From Coriobacteriales bacterium (GTDB taxonomy: Bacteria; Actinomycetota; Coriobacteriia; Coriobacteriales; UBA8131): a stretch of DNA of 11,078 bases. The notes beneath the pieces are model-generated. The model did no database searches. It was not told the origin of the DNA and worked only from the letters and a program-made list of their open reading frames with translations. Shown in pieces: positions 1 through 6,557 of this stretch. The position numbers and the translations under genes were made by a program. Each line of letters opens with the position of its first letter. The first letter of the stretch is position 1. The stretch lies in NCBI GenBank assembly GCA_031268525.1, contig JAIRXA010000040.1, forward strand, positions 1-11,078, given 5' to 3'.

Positions 1-558
1 CGACGCAATAAGTTTCGATACCTCAGATTCAGGGTCATCGAGGTCGCCGAAGTAGCGGGCTCGGGCTGGGCATGCACTGATGCACGCCGGTTCCTCAACC
101 TTGGCTAATCTATGCACACACATGGTGCATTTCTCTACTACGTGTTTTTGATGGGTGGGAACTTCACGATCACCTAAGACAACATCGATAGAGTAAGTCG
201 GCTCTTCCCAATTAAAGCTCCTGACCCCCGTATACGGGCAAGCCGCTATGCACATCCTGCAGCCGATACACTTGTCGTAGTCCTGGATGACCACCCCGTC
301 CTCCTCGCGCTTATAGGTGGCACCAACCGGACACACCCGTGTGCAGGCAGGGTTCTCGCAGTGTTGGCAAGCGAGAGGAATGAAACTCATTGTGACGTTG
401 GGATAAACACCCGCAGGCGTATCGAGAACATTTCCTCCAATGGTCAATATCCTGTTCCATGAGTTGGTGTCGGGGATATTGTTCTCAATCTTGCAGGTGA
501 TGGAACAGGTATGACAACCAATGCAACGCCCTGTGTCAATAACGAATCCAAGTCTCAT
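1..558 (-). CDS. 4Fe-4S ferredoxin subunit of a DMSO-reductase-family oxidoreductase (DmsB/PhsB/TtrB-like), 3' end outside window
   Basis: This is the electron-transfer subunit that would pass electrons between a membrane quinol oxidase subunit and the molybdopterin catalytic subunit encoded just upstream. The frame is open from the ATG at 558 to the window edge (186 residues seen, C-terminus missing). It shows sixteen cysteines in four clusters: C12/C15/C18/C22 (CIGCHTCSITC), C64/C67/C72/C76, C97/C100/C103/C107 (CIGCRMCIAAC) and C144/C147/C159/C163, the DmsB/NrfC pattern for four [4Fe-4S] centres. There is no signal peptide, as expected for a partner carried through the Tat system by the signal of the catalytic subunit. 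The start is supported by AGGAGAG, which overlaps the upstream TAG stop and lies six bases before the ATG. The 11-base gap to the catalytic gene indicates one operon and translational coupling. The family is certain; the exact substrate system (DMSO, polysulfide, tetrathionate or other) is not determined. Confidence 0.93.
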   Translation of the reverse strand, partial: MRLGFVIDTGRCIGCHTCSITCKIENNIPDTNSWNRILTIGGNVLDTPAGVYPNVTMSFIPLACQHCENPACTRVCPVGATYKREEDGVVIQDYDKCIGCRMCIAACPYTGVRSFNWEEPTYSIDVVLGDREVPTHQKHVVEKCTMCVHRLAKVEEPACISACPARARYFGDLDDPESEVSKLIAS

Positions 559-569
559 TTCGATCTCTC

Positions 570-3032
570 CTAAACTTTCTGGATATCGACAAGACAGTCA
601 GCATATATCTGGCTGGCAGTAAGCGGCTCCACATAGCGCAGAGACAATTCGTTATGATGGCCGCTGATATAGGCATCTCGTGACCAGCCGCGAACCATGC
701 TGCATGCACCGAGCGGAAGGCCGTCGCTGATAAAGGCTTTGAGGGTCACGCTCCCACGATCGTTGAATATCTTGACTATGTCGCCATTCTCGATACCGCG
801 TTCTAAAGCATCTTCACGGCTGACATAGACCGAGGGCTCAGAATTGAGTTCCTTAAGCCAGGGTAGACCACCAAAGTGTGTATGCACAAAGTACTTCGAA
901 TGCGGCTGCATGCACGTAAGGGGGTATTTTTCACGCAGAGGATTGTCTGCATAGACCTCTCTGGGCGGCTGGTACTTGGGCAGATAGTAATCGCGTTCAT
1001 CGTAGACCTGCCCAAAATCCATGCGCGGTGTGGGGCTCTCCTGATAGATCTCCAAGCGCCTTGAAGGAGTATAGAACACCTTGTCGCTGAACATGACTCC
1101 GTCGGGAATACCAATGTTGTGTATGACCTTCTCCTGTTTCAACCTTTCCAACGTGATTCCTGCCTGCTCTGCGGGGCTGTCTTTGAAGAACTTTTGGAGA
1201 ACTTCTTCTTCAGTGTTGTTAAAGTACTCACCAAACCCCATCGCATCCGCAATCATCGAGATTGTCTGGAAGTTGCTCTTCGATTCATAGAGAGGCTCAA
1301 TGGCCTGCTCGGAAAGCTGCATATAGGGAGAGGCTACCAGGTTTACTGCCTCAAACCAGTGGCAAGCAGGCAAGATTATGTCTGAATACATGCAGGTGTC
1401 GGTCATCCGCGATTCATGAGTCACAATAAAGTCAATTTGTGGAAGGATCTCTTTGAGTAGTTCATTTTGATCTGATAAATTGGAAAACACATTGCTGCCC
1501 ATATTGAATATCGCCTTGACTGGAAAAGATTCGCCCTTGAGTTTCCCCGTCCTCACGATGTCGGGGATGATGACAAAAGGCATCTGCGGCGAGACTTGGC
1601 CATTTGGCGAAACATATTCACTGGTGGACAATCCAATCCACGGAGATGCCGTGTACTGCTCGCCGGTACCGCCACCAACAATGCCGATATTTCCAGTCAA
1701 CGCTCCGATAGTGGATGTGGCATGCCCAAAAGTATCAGCATTGCCATATCGGTCTGGACCAAATCCAGTCACCAACGTTGAAGGGCCTTGAGTTGCATAA
1801 ATCGTTGTGATGCCTTCGATCTGCTCAGGATCAAGTCCGGTCATCTCTGAACCTTTTTCCAACGTGAACTCTGAGACTTGATCCTCAAGGAGCTGAAAAG
1901 CAGTAATGACTTGAATGCCCTCGACACTGTACGCACCATGCAATTCTGGGTTTGCACAATCGTAAATGGTCGCGTAAGCATTGGCGTCTTGATCCCAGAC
2001 AATCGGGGCATCTATCGGTATTTCTTGACCAATAAGCGGATCGAGCCTCTTGGTTGACTCTATTCCCAAGTCTGACTCCCTTAACACCTTGCCATTCTCC
2101 TTGATGAGAAAAGGCGCATTGGTGTATTTGATTACATAGTCATGATTGATCAGATCCTCGCTGATTATCAGGTTCAGCATGGTCATTGCCAATGGGATGT
2201 CAGTTCCTGGACGGATTGGGACAAAAACGTCAGCTTTTGAGGCAGTTGTCGAAAACCTGGGGTCAATGACAATCAGTTTGGCACCGGACTCCTGCGCCTC
2301 ACGGTAGTGATGCCAAACCTGGATCTGAGTGTCGGCGGGATCGAAGCCCCAAAGAATAATGGTTTTGGCATTCTGCGCATCCCAATAGGCATTTCCGCCG
2401 CAGAAAGGACCGCCCGTCACTCGCTGCTGCCCCATGGCGATACCCCAGTCACAGGAGAAATCATAATATGAAGCACCAATGGTATACGCAAAACGTGTAA
2501 CAACTCCACCAAATGATTGGAGGAGTGCCTGATTTCCAGTCATGTTGGCGACAATGATGCTCTGATAGCCAAACTCCCGCCCATAGCTGTTGAATCTCTC
2601 TGCTATGGTTGCGATAGCCTCATCCCAACCTATCTTCTCCCACTTACCTTCTCCGCGCTCACCGCTTCTTTTCAAAGGATATTTAATGCGCTCGCTATGA
2701 TAGATCCATTGGATGTTTGTGCGCCCGCGCAGACATCCTCGTCTGTCATAGGTTGCTGGTGGATGAGGCTCAAAGACGGGAATGTCTTTCTTGGCTTCAA
2801 GGTGTACCAGTTTTCCATCACGAACGCGAGCATCAAAACTACAATTGCCGAATGCACAGTTGGGCACACAAACAACATTAAATACTTTTTCGCCAGCATT
2901 ACCGCTTGTGGTCACTCCTCCCAAACTACACCCAAAGCTACTCCCCAGCATCGCCGTCCCTGCAGCAGCGGCCGTACTCTTCAGGAAGCTCCGCCTCGTT
3001 AGCCCCGGTGATTTTTCTGCTGTTTCTGACAT
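570..3032 (-). CDS. Tat-exported molybdopterin-dependent oxidoreductase, catalytic subunit (DMSO reductase family)
   Basis: This is the catalytic subunit of a respiratory-type complex that binds a bis-pyranopterin guanine dinucleotide Mo/W cofactor and one [4Fe-4S] cluster. Numbering is from the ATG at 3032 (820 aa). The twin-arginine motif T12-R-R-S-F-L-K18 is followed by a hydrophobic Ala-rich stretch, so export by Tat is likely. C55-x3-C59-x4-C64 ... C100 (in RGCLRGR) is the N-terminal FeS motif. Residues 190-200 (FSCDWG) lie where the metal ligand is expected; the C-terminal 100 residues form the MopB_CT cofactor-binding barrel. The 3032 ATG was chosen because GGAGG lies four bases before it; an in-frame ATG at 3047 would add five residues but has a poorly placed ribosome site. 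It forms an operon with the ferredoxin gene 11 bases downstream. The substrate cannot be assigned: related enzymes reduce DMSO, TMAO, polysulfide, tetrathionate or act as dehydrogenases. No TorD/DmsD chaperone gene is seen in the window. Confidence 0.93.
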   Translation of the reverse strand: MSETAEKSPGLTRRSFLKSTAAAAGTAMLGSSFGCSLGGVTTSGNAGEKVFNVVCVPNCAFGNCSFDARVRDGKLVHLEAKKDIPVFEPHPPATYDRRGCLRGRTNIQWIYHSERIKYPLKRSGERGEGKWEKIGWDEAIATIAERFNSYGREFGYQSIIVANMTGNQALLQSFGGVVTRFAYTIGASYYDFSCDWGIAMGQQRVTGGPFCGGNAYWDAQNAKTIILWGFDPADTQIQVWHHYREAQESGAKLIVIDPRFSTTASKADVFVPIRPGTDIPLAMTMLNLIISEDLINHDYVIKYTNAPFLIKENGKVLRESDLGIESTKRLDPLIGQEIPIDAPIVWDQDANAYATIYDCANPELHGAYSVEGIQVITAFQLLEDQVSEFTLEKGSEMTGLDPEQIEGITTIYATQGPSTLVTGFGPDRYGNADTFGHATSTIGALTGNIGIVGGGTGEQYTASPWIGLSTSEYVSPNGQVSPQMPFVIIPDIVRTGKLKGESFPVKAIFNMGSNVFSNLSDQNELLKEILPQIDFIVTHESRMTDTCMYSDIILPACHWFEAVNLVASPYMQLSEQAIEPLYESKSNFQTISMIADAMGFGEYFNNTEEEVLQKFFKDSPAEQAGITLERLKQEKVIHNIGIPDGVMFSDKVFYTPSRRLEIYQESPTPRMDFGQVYDERDYYLPKYQPPREVYADNPLREKYPLTCMQPHSKYFVHTHFGGLPWLKELNSEPSVYVSREDALERGIENGDIVKIFNDRGSVTLKAFISDGLPLGACSMVRGWSRDAYISGHHNELSLRYVEPLTASQIYADCLVDIQKV

Positions 3033-3165
3033 TGCTCCTCCATCCATTCTCCAAACCAGAATGATGTGTTGAAACTCTCATAAGCCCACGCGCCCACGCA
3101 TTAAAAAACGCGTCCGGTTTATCAAGGGTTCCAATGTAGTCAGAATCGGCCGATCCTTCTGTCCT

Positions 3166-3195
3166 ATTCTGTCATAGTGTCTGATCGTGAGTCAA
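3166..3195 (-). promoter_or_regulatory. putative promoter of the molybdoenzyme operon
   Basis: On the minus strand TTGACT (3195-3190) is followed after 18 bases by CAGAAT (3171-3166, four of six matches to the -10 consensus). Transcription would start near 3159, leaving a leader of about 125 bases before the ATG at 3032. A 10-bp perfect palindrome ATCGGCCGAT (3145-3154) lies just after the predicted start and could be an operator. The -10 overlaps one TGTCATA/TATGACA motif (3170-3176). Assignment is by eye only. Confidence 0.45.
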
Positions 3196-3221
3196 GAGAA
3201 TTTGTATGACAAAGTATGACA
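3170..3221. promoter_or_regulatory. repeated TATGACA motif: two direct copies and one inverted copy around the promoter
   Basis: TATGACA occurs at 3205-3211 and 3215-3221, exactly 10 bases apart (one helical turn), and its reverse complement TGTCATA at 3170-3176. Relative to the molybdoenzyme promoter the direct pair lies just upstream of the -35 and the inverted copy covers the -10. Helically phased 7-bp direct repeats next to a -35 are typical of response-regulator or other activator boxes. No regulator gene for them is obvious in the window; the nearby YtrA-type GntR is one candidate but its known operators are dyads, not direct repeats. Confidence 0.5.
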
Positions 3222-3223
3222 GC

Positions 3224-3245
3224 TTTATCCTATGTTTAGGATAAA
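3224..3245. promoter_or_regulatory. 9-bp perfect inverted repeat upstream of the molybdoenzyme promoter
   Basis: TTTATCCTA (3224-3232) and TAGGATAAA (3237-3245) are perfect inverted copies separated by TGTT. The dyad starts two bases beyond the TATGACA direct repeats, at about -65 to -85 relative to the predicted start on the minus strand. It looks like an operator for a dimeric regulator. A hairpin is possible but the AT-rich arms and lack of a following T-run argue against a terminator. Confidence 0.5.
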
Positions 3246-3324
3246 TAGGAATCTGTCTGACTCTGCTGAAAAGCAAGAGAACGTCAGTCGACCTTCCACC
3301 TTCAAACATTTGGAAGTCATAGTA

Positions 3325-3384
3325 GAATTAATGTTATGATTGCAACGGAATTTCAGGAATTAATGTTATGATTGTAACGGAATT
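3325..3384 (+). repeat. 28-bp tandem direct repeat (period 32) carrying duplicated extended -10 promoter elements
   Basis: Two 28-base copies at 3325-3352 and 3357-3384 differ at a single base (C versus T in GCAAC/GTAAC) and are separated by four bases. Each contains TGTTATGAT, an extended -10 element (TGn + TATGAT at 3335-3340 and 3367-3372). A weak -35 TTGGAA (3310-3315) precedes the first copy at 19-base spacing. From the second copy, transcription would start near 3379, 40 bases before the ATPase ATG. The core GTTATGATTGTAAC of copy 2 also has a short dyad (GTTA...TAAC), so the repeat may be an operator as well as a promoter. Confidence 0.6.
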
Positions 3385-3418
3385 ATATTGAGCCAATGAC
3401 CGAGTCAAGGAGGATACT

Positions 3419-4738
3419 ATGAAAAGAAAGATAACAAAAGAACTCCTTGCTTGGAAAACAGCAGACAAGCGCAAACCACTGGCTTTGCATGGGGCTCGTC
3501 AGACAGGAAAGACCTTCTCTGTGCTGGAATTCGCAAAGAGTAATTACCAAAACCTTGTCTCTATCGATTTCTCCGCACAAAGGGACATCGCCGCCGTATT
3601 CGACGGTGACATCATGCCTCATGCCCTGCTTCCGCAGTTACAGGCAAGGCAAAAAACGATGATCGAGCCGGGTAAAACCCTGTTGTTCTTCGATGAGGTT
3701 CAGGCTTGTCCACGGGCATTGACCTCCCTTAAATATTTTTACGAACAGGCACCTGAATACCATGTCATAGCAGCCGGAAGCCTGCTTGGAGTTGCACTCG
3801 GTCGAGAAGAGTACTCTTATCCAGTCGGCAAGGTCGATGCCTTGATGATGAAACCATTGGACTTCGAGGAGTACCTCTGGGCAGCTGGCGAGAAAGACCT
3901 TGCTGAACTGATACGACAAGCTTACCAAGAGAACAGGCCTTTCGGTCTGCATGATTACGCGATCCGGCTTTATAGGGACTACCTGTACTGTGGCGGAATG
4001 CCTGAGGTGGTCAAAATGGCGACTGCGACGGCGAGGACTAGGGGGCTGCCGGGGGCTCTGCCGCAAGAGGTTCGTCGACTCCAGGGCCTGATAACTGAAT
4101 CCTATCTAGCCGATATGACAAAATATGCATCGCCGCTTGACAGCACGAAGATACTCAACGTCTGGCGAGGCATACCGGAGCAGCTTGCCAAGGAAAACCA
4201 TAAGTTCCAATACACCACGATTGCTTCTTCGGCACGAGCTCATCAATACGAGGCGCCTATCAACTGGCTTAAAGCTGCTGGGTTGGTGGAGTTTTGCTAT
4301 CGTGTCAGTGAAGGAGTCGCCCCTTTGCGCGCTTTTATGCAGCAGGACTTCTTCAAGCTTTACCTCTTAGATGTCGGGCTGCTTACGAGCCTTTATAACG
4401 CGGAACCGGCAGACTTGGAGCCATCCGCAGACAAAGCCTCACGTTTCCGAGCCGGAATCGCCGAGAACTTTGTAATGCAACAGCTTATCGCAGCGGGAAT
4501 TGAGCCATTTTATTGGGGCGTGCCTTCCAAATCCGAGGTTGAGTTCGTGATTCGTTCCAAATCCGGATGCGTGATCCCCATCGAGGTTAAATCGGGTAGA
4601 AACGTAGGCGCTCGAAGCCTGGAGGCCTACCGCATTGCTCATGACCCGGACTATATCATCCGCTGTTCAACAAAGAACTTCGGCTTTGAGAACCGCATCA
4701 AGTCGGTTCCTCTCTATGCCGCATACTGCATCGATTGA
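3419..4738 (+). CDS. AAA_14 / DUF4143 ATPase with C-terminal nuclease-like fold
   Basis: A 439-aa cytoplasmic ATPase of the AAA_14-DUF4143 architecture, a family common in anaerobes whose biological role is not established. Walker A is G25-A-R-Q-T-G-K31-T32; Walker B is LLFFDE (D92, E93), followed by a sensor-like IAAGSLLG at 117-124. The DUF4143 part begins near residue 225 (ITESYLADMTKYA). The C-terminus shows a PD-(D/E)xK-like arrangement: E349, E375 in SEVEF and E389-x-K391 in PIEVKSG; many relatives have EVDF, so Glu375 replaces the usual Asp. Residues about 200-222 (ATATARTRGLPGALPQEVRR) are encoded by an unusually GC-rich patch (about 4015-4070) and are longer than the usual linker. 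The start has AAGGAGG five bases upstream. It lies alone, opposite in direction to both neighbours, bounded by a duplicated promoter and a hairpin terminator, as an acquired single-gene cassette would. Confidence 0.9.
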   Translation: MKRKITKELLAWKTADKRKPLALHGARQTGKTFSVLEFAKSNYQNLVSIDFSAQRDIAAVFDGDIMPHALLPQLQARQKTMIEPGKTLLFFDEVQACPRALTSLKYFYEQAPEYHVIAAGSLLGVALGREEYSYPVGKVDALMMKPLDFEEYLWAAGEKDLAELIRQAYQENRPFGLHDYAIRLYRDYLYCGGMPEVVKMATATARTRGLPGALPQEVRRLQGLITESYLADMTKYASPLDSTKILNVWRGIPEQLAKENHKFQYTTIASSARAHQYEAPINWLKAAGLVEFCYRVSEGVAPLRAFMQQDFFKLYLLDVGLLTSLYNAEPADLEPSADKASRFRAGIAENFVMQQLIAAGIEPFYWGVPSKSEVEFVIRSKSGCVIPIEVKSGRNVGARSLEAYRIAHDPDYIIRCSTKNFGFENRIKSVPLYAAYCID

Positions 4739-4774
4739 TCCTGCTTACTGCTGAGACCAGCTCTATCAGGATAG

Positions 4775-4812
4775 CTAGAAAATATGACCGATGATTCGGT
4801 CATATTTTCTAG
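4775..4812. terminator. strong bidirectional rho-independent terminator
   Basis: CTAGAAAATATGACCGA (4775-4791) and its perfect reverse complement (4796-4812) form a 17-bp stem with a TGAT loop. The GC-containing inner part (GACCGA/TCGGTC) is flanked by A-rich sequence on the left and ATATTTTCT on the right, so it can terminate in both directions. It begins 36 bases after the ATPase stop codon and would also stop transcription arriving from the SPFH gene on the minus strand. Confidence 0.8.
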
Positions 4813-5106
4813 ACAGAGGTACCGTCTTTTGTTCGCTATGCACTGGTTGTTTTGAGCGATTATGTCGCGTGCGTCAGATTCAATCAATGTGACGTGTGAA
4901 ACATGCACCATAACACGTGCTTAATTGCTACTACAAGCATGTTTTACGCCCGAAGAATATCAACTCTATAACCCGAAGAATGTTAACCCTGCTGCAAGGG
5001 GCTGCAAGGGCCGTAAGGCCCTTATTTACCAATTAATGTTGAGATTTACATTTTTTGTCAGACTATTTATGCAGTTTGTTACCTTATCTGCTGTATCTCA
5101 TTGCCC
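4813..5106. other. intergenic region with short repeats and a second small hairpin, no convincing gene
   Basis: No reading frame here has a recognisable product or a good ribosome site. Visible structure: an ACGTGT...ACACGT dyad (4892-4897/4913-4918) interleaved with AAACATGC...GCATGTTT (4899-4906/4937-4944); CCCGAAGAAT repeated at 4949-4958 and 4972-4981; a perfect 10-base tandem copy GCTGCAAGGG at 4991-5000 and 5001-5010; and a 7-bp hairpin AAGGGCC-GTAA-GGCCCTT (5006-5023) followed by ATTTACC, a weak terminator candidate on the plus strand. It may be a decayed insertion boundary between the inverted ATPase gene and the SPFH operon. Confidence 0.5.
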
Positions 5107-6072
5107 CTACCTATTCGCTTTGTCGGCTGGACTGTCCGCGAAGCCATCGCTGAACGCGCTTGGTATCACGACCGTACCGCCTGATCTTCTCACCGACTCG
5201 TAAGCGAGATGCATCGTGCGGAGTTTCATGGCATTCTCGTTATTCTCGTACGCGACTGAGGCATCGGCGAGCATTTCGGAAATGTCTTTTTCTATCTCAG
5301 CCAAAGCTATACGGGCATTCTTCTCACGTTCTACGGCAGCTTCAAACGACATCGCCTCTTGCAGTTCCTTGGGAATGACAATGTCTCGAATCTCAACATC
5401 AATAATGGCTATTCCCCATGATGAAAGTTTGCCTTCTATCACACCTTTCAGATCTTCATCGAGCTGATCCCGGCGAGACACAACCTCTGCGACGGTGGTA
5501 CGACCGATGGCGTCCCGCATTGTTGTCTGGGCAACCCAGGCAACGGCGGAAGCGTAATCTTCGACCTCCACGCACGCGTTCTTCGTGTCATAGACAACCC
5601 AGAACAATACCGCGTCCACATTGAGCGGCACCAGATCAGACGTCAGGGTTTCCTCGGCCCCGAAATAGGTAGCCATAACACGCTGATCGATCCGTAGAGG
5701 TTTATACTCGATGATCGGAATAGTCAAAACAAGCCCAGGACCCGCGACACGATTGAAGCGCCCCAGTCTCAATACCACCGCCTTCTCCCACTCTTGCACA
5801 ATGCTCATCGATGTCGACACAAGATAGGCACAGACGAGACCAAGCAGAACCGCGGCGATGCCGATGCCGTCAAAGAGAAGCCCGGCAACAGTTAAGGTAA
5901 GTGCAAAAACGACACCGAACACCGTGATGGTGAAAACAATTGCTCCGTTTCGCGATGCCGTTCTTCGATTGGTGTCAAACCGATACCCGTCATACATCGG
6001 ATTGGAACCGGAAGATACCGACCAGGCATTCAGCGCCTTGCTATCCTTTTTCGTAGTTCCTGCTTTTCCCAT
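5107..6072 (-). CDS. SPFH/band-7 domain membrane protein (slipin-like)
   Basis: A 321-aa stomatin/slipin-type protein. From the ATG at 6072: a polar N-terminal tail (1-42), two hydrophobic segments (about 43-64 and 69-90) that form a membrane hairpin or two passes, then the SPFH domain starting with WEKAVVLRLGRF and GPGLVLTIPIIE, and a charged helical region with the family-typical IPKELQEAM and EREKNARI. Such proteins form oligomeric membrane scaffolds and often govern a neighbouring membrane protein or protease; no NfeD partner gene is adjacent. The 6072 start has GGGAGGA seven bases upstream; TTG at 6108 and ATG at 6078 are in frame but badly spaced. It follows the GntR gene by 56 bases and the NrfD gene in the same direction, which suggests co-transcription and a role around that membrane protein (inference). 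Confidence 0.88.
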   Translation of the reverse strand: MGKAGTTKKDSKALNAWSVSSGSNPMYDGYRFDTNRRTASRNGAIVFTITVFGVVFALTLTVAGLLFDGIGIAAVLLGLVCAYLVSTSMSIVQEWEKAVVLRLGRFNRVAGPGLVLTIPIIEYKPLRIDQRVMATYFGAEETLTSDLVPLNVDAVLFWVVYDTKNACVEVEDYASAVAWVAQTTMRDAIGRTTVAEVVSRRDQLDEDLKGVIEGKLSSWGIAIIDVEIRDIVIPKELQEAMSFEAAVEREKNARIALAEIEKDISEMLADASVAYENNENAMKLRTMHLAYESVRRSGGTVVIPSAFSDGFADSPADKANR

Positions 6073-6094
6073 GATCATTCCTCCCAGGCAGGTG

Positions 6095-6125
6095 CTCTTC
6101 TCGGGCAAGCCCTCTTCTCGGGCAA
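6095..6125. repeat. 14-bp direct repeat between gntR-like and SPFH genes
   Basis: CTCTTCTCGGGCAA occurs perfectly at 6095-6108 and 6112-6125 (period 17), filling most of the 56-base gap between the two genes. It could be a simple slippage duplication or a regulatory site in the leader of the SPFH gene. Confidence 0.7.
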
Positions 6126-6128
6126 TTG

Positions 6129-6557
6129 CTACCTATCACCAAGTTCATCTTTTACCGCTTGAAGCGTTTTATTGAACTGAGCCTCGATACCCTCAGGCGT
6201 CATGCCCAATTCCTGGCAACGCTTGAAGTATTCTTTGGTCACAATCTCAACGGTTGTGGCAATGCTGACTCCGGGTTTGCCGCTTACGTCACTGACAAAA
6301 GCGCCTTGCCGAGGCTTGGATTCAATATAACCATCTTGTTCCAAACTGACATAGACCTTACTTACCGTGTTGTAGTTGACATTGATATCAGCCGCGAGAC
6401 CACGAACGGTGGGCAGTTGATCTCCTGACAGATACTGTCCGGATACCATCAGATAGATAAAGCGATTCTTAAGTTGTAACCAGAGAGGAATACTGCTCTT
6501 TTCATCGATTCTGAAAAGGCTCGCGTTGCTGGTAGTGTCAGGCGTTGACTTAGTCAT
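6129..6557 (-). CDS. GntR-family transcriptional regulator, YtrA subfamily
   Basis: A short (142 aa) GntR repressor. The winged helix-turn-helix lies at about 15-90: IPLWLQLKNRF, then LPTVRGLAADINVNYNTVSK and the wing DGYIESKPRQGAFV. The C-terminal part is only about 50 residues with a helical dimerisation segment (VEIVTKEYFKRCQELGM), too short for a FadR- or UbiC-type ligand domain, which places it in the YtrA type. Members usually repress the operon they sit in, often one for a membrane transporter. Here the ATG at 6557 overlaps the end of the NrfD-like gene by 8 bases (the NrfD stop TAA is at 6552-6550), so translation is coupled; a GAGGG lies further upstream. Likely targets are this operon and perhaps the molybdoenzyme operon (inference). 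Confidence 0.92.
   Translation of the reverse strand: MTKSTPDTTSNASLFRIDEKSSIPLWLQLKNRFIYLMVSGQYLSGDQLPTVRGLAADINVNYNTVSKVYVSLEQDGYIESKPRQGAFVSDVSGKPGVSIATTVEIVTKEYFKRCQELGMTPEGIEAQFNKTLQAVKDELGDR

Noticed and set aside
2910..2940. Possible lipoprotein cysteine (SSFGCS) after the Tat motif of the molybdoenzyme
   Set aside because: The -3 residue is Ser and -2 is Phe, unlike a lipobox; normal Tat cleavage fits as well.
3300..4812. ATPase gene as a transposon
   Set aside because: No transposase, no terminal inverted repeats and no target-site duplication were found flanking it; only the promoter duplication and terminator bound it.
4775..4812. Hairpin as a CRISPR or attachment-site repeat
   Set aside because: It occurs once in the window and its shape and location fit a bidirectional terminator.
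4714..4911. 65-codon minus-strand frame after the ATPase
   Set aside because: It crosses the strong terminator hairpin, overlaps the ATPase end and has no recognisable domain.
4925..5203. 92-codon plus-strand frame running into the SPFH gene
   Set aside because: It runs antisense into the SPFH coding end, covers the short intergenic repeats, and has no ribosome site or known relative.
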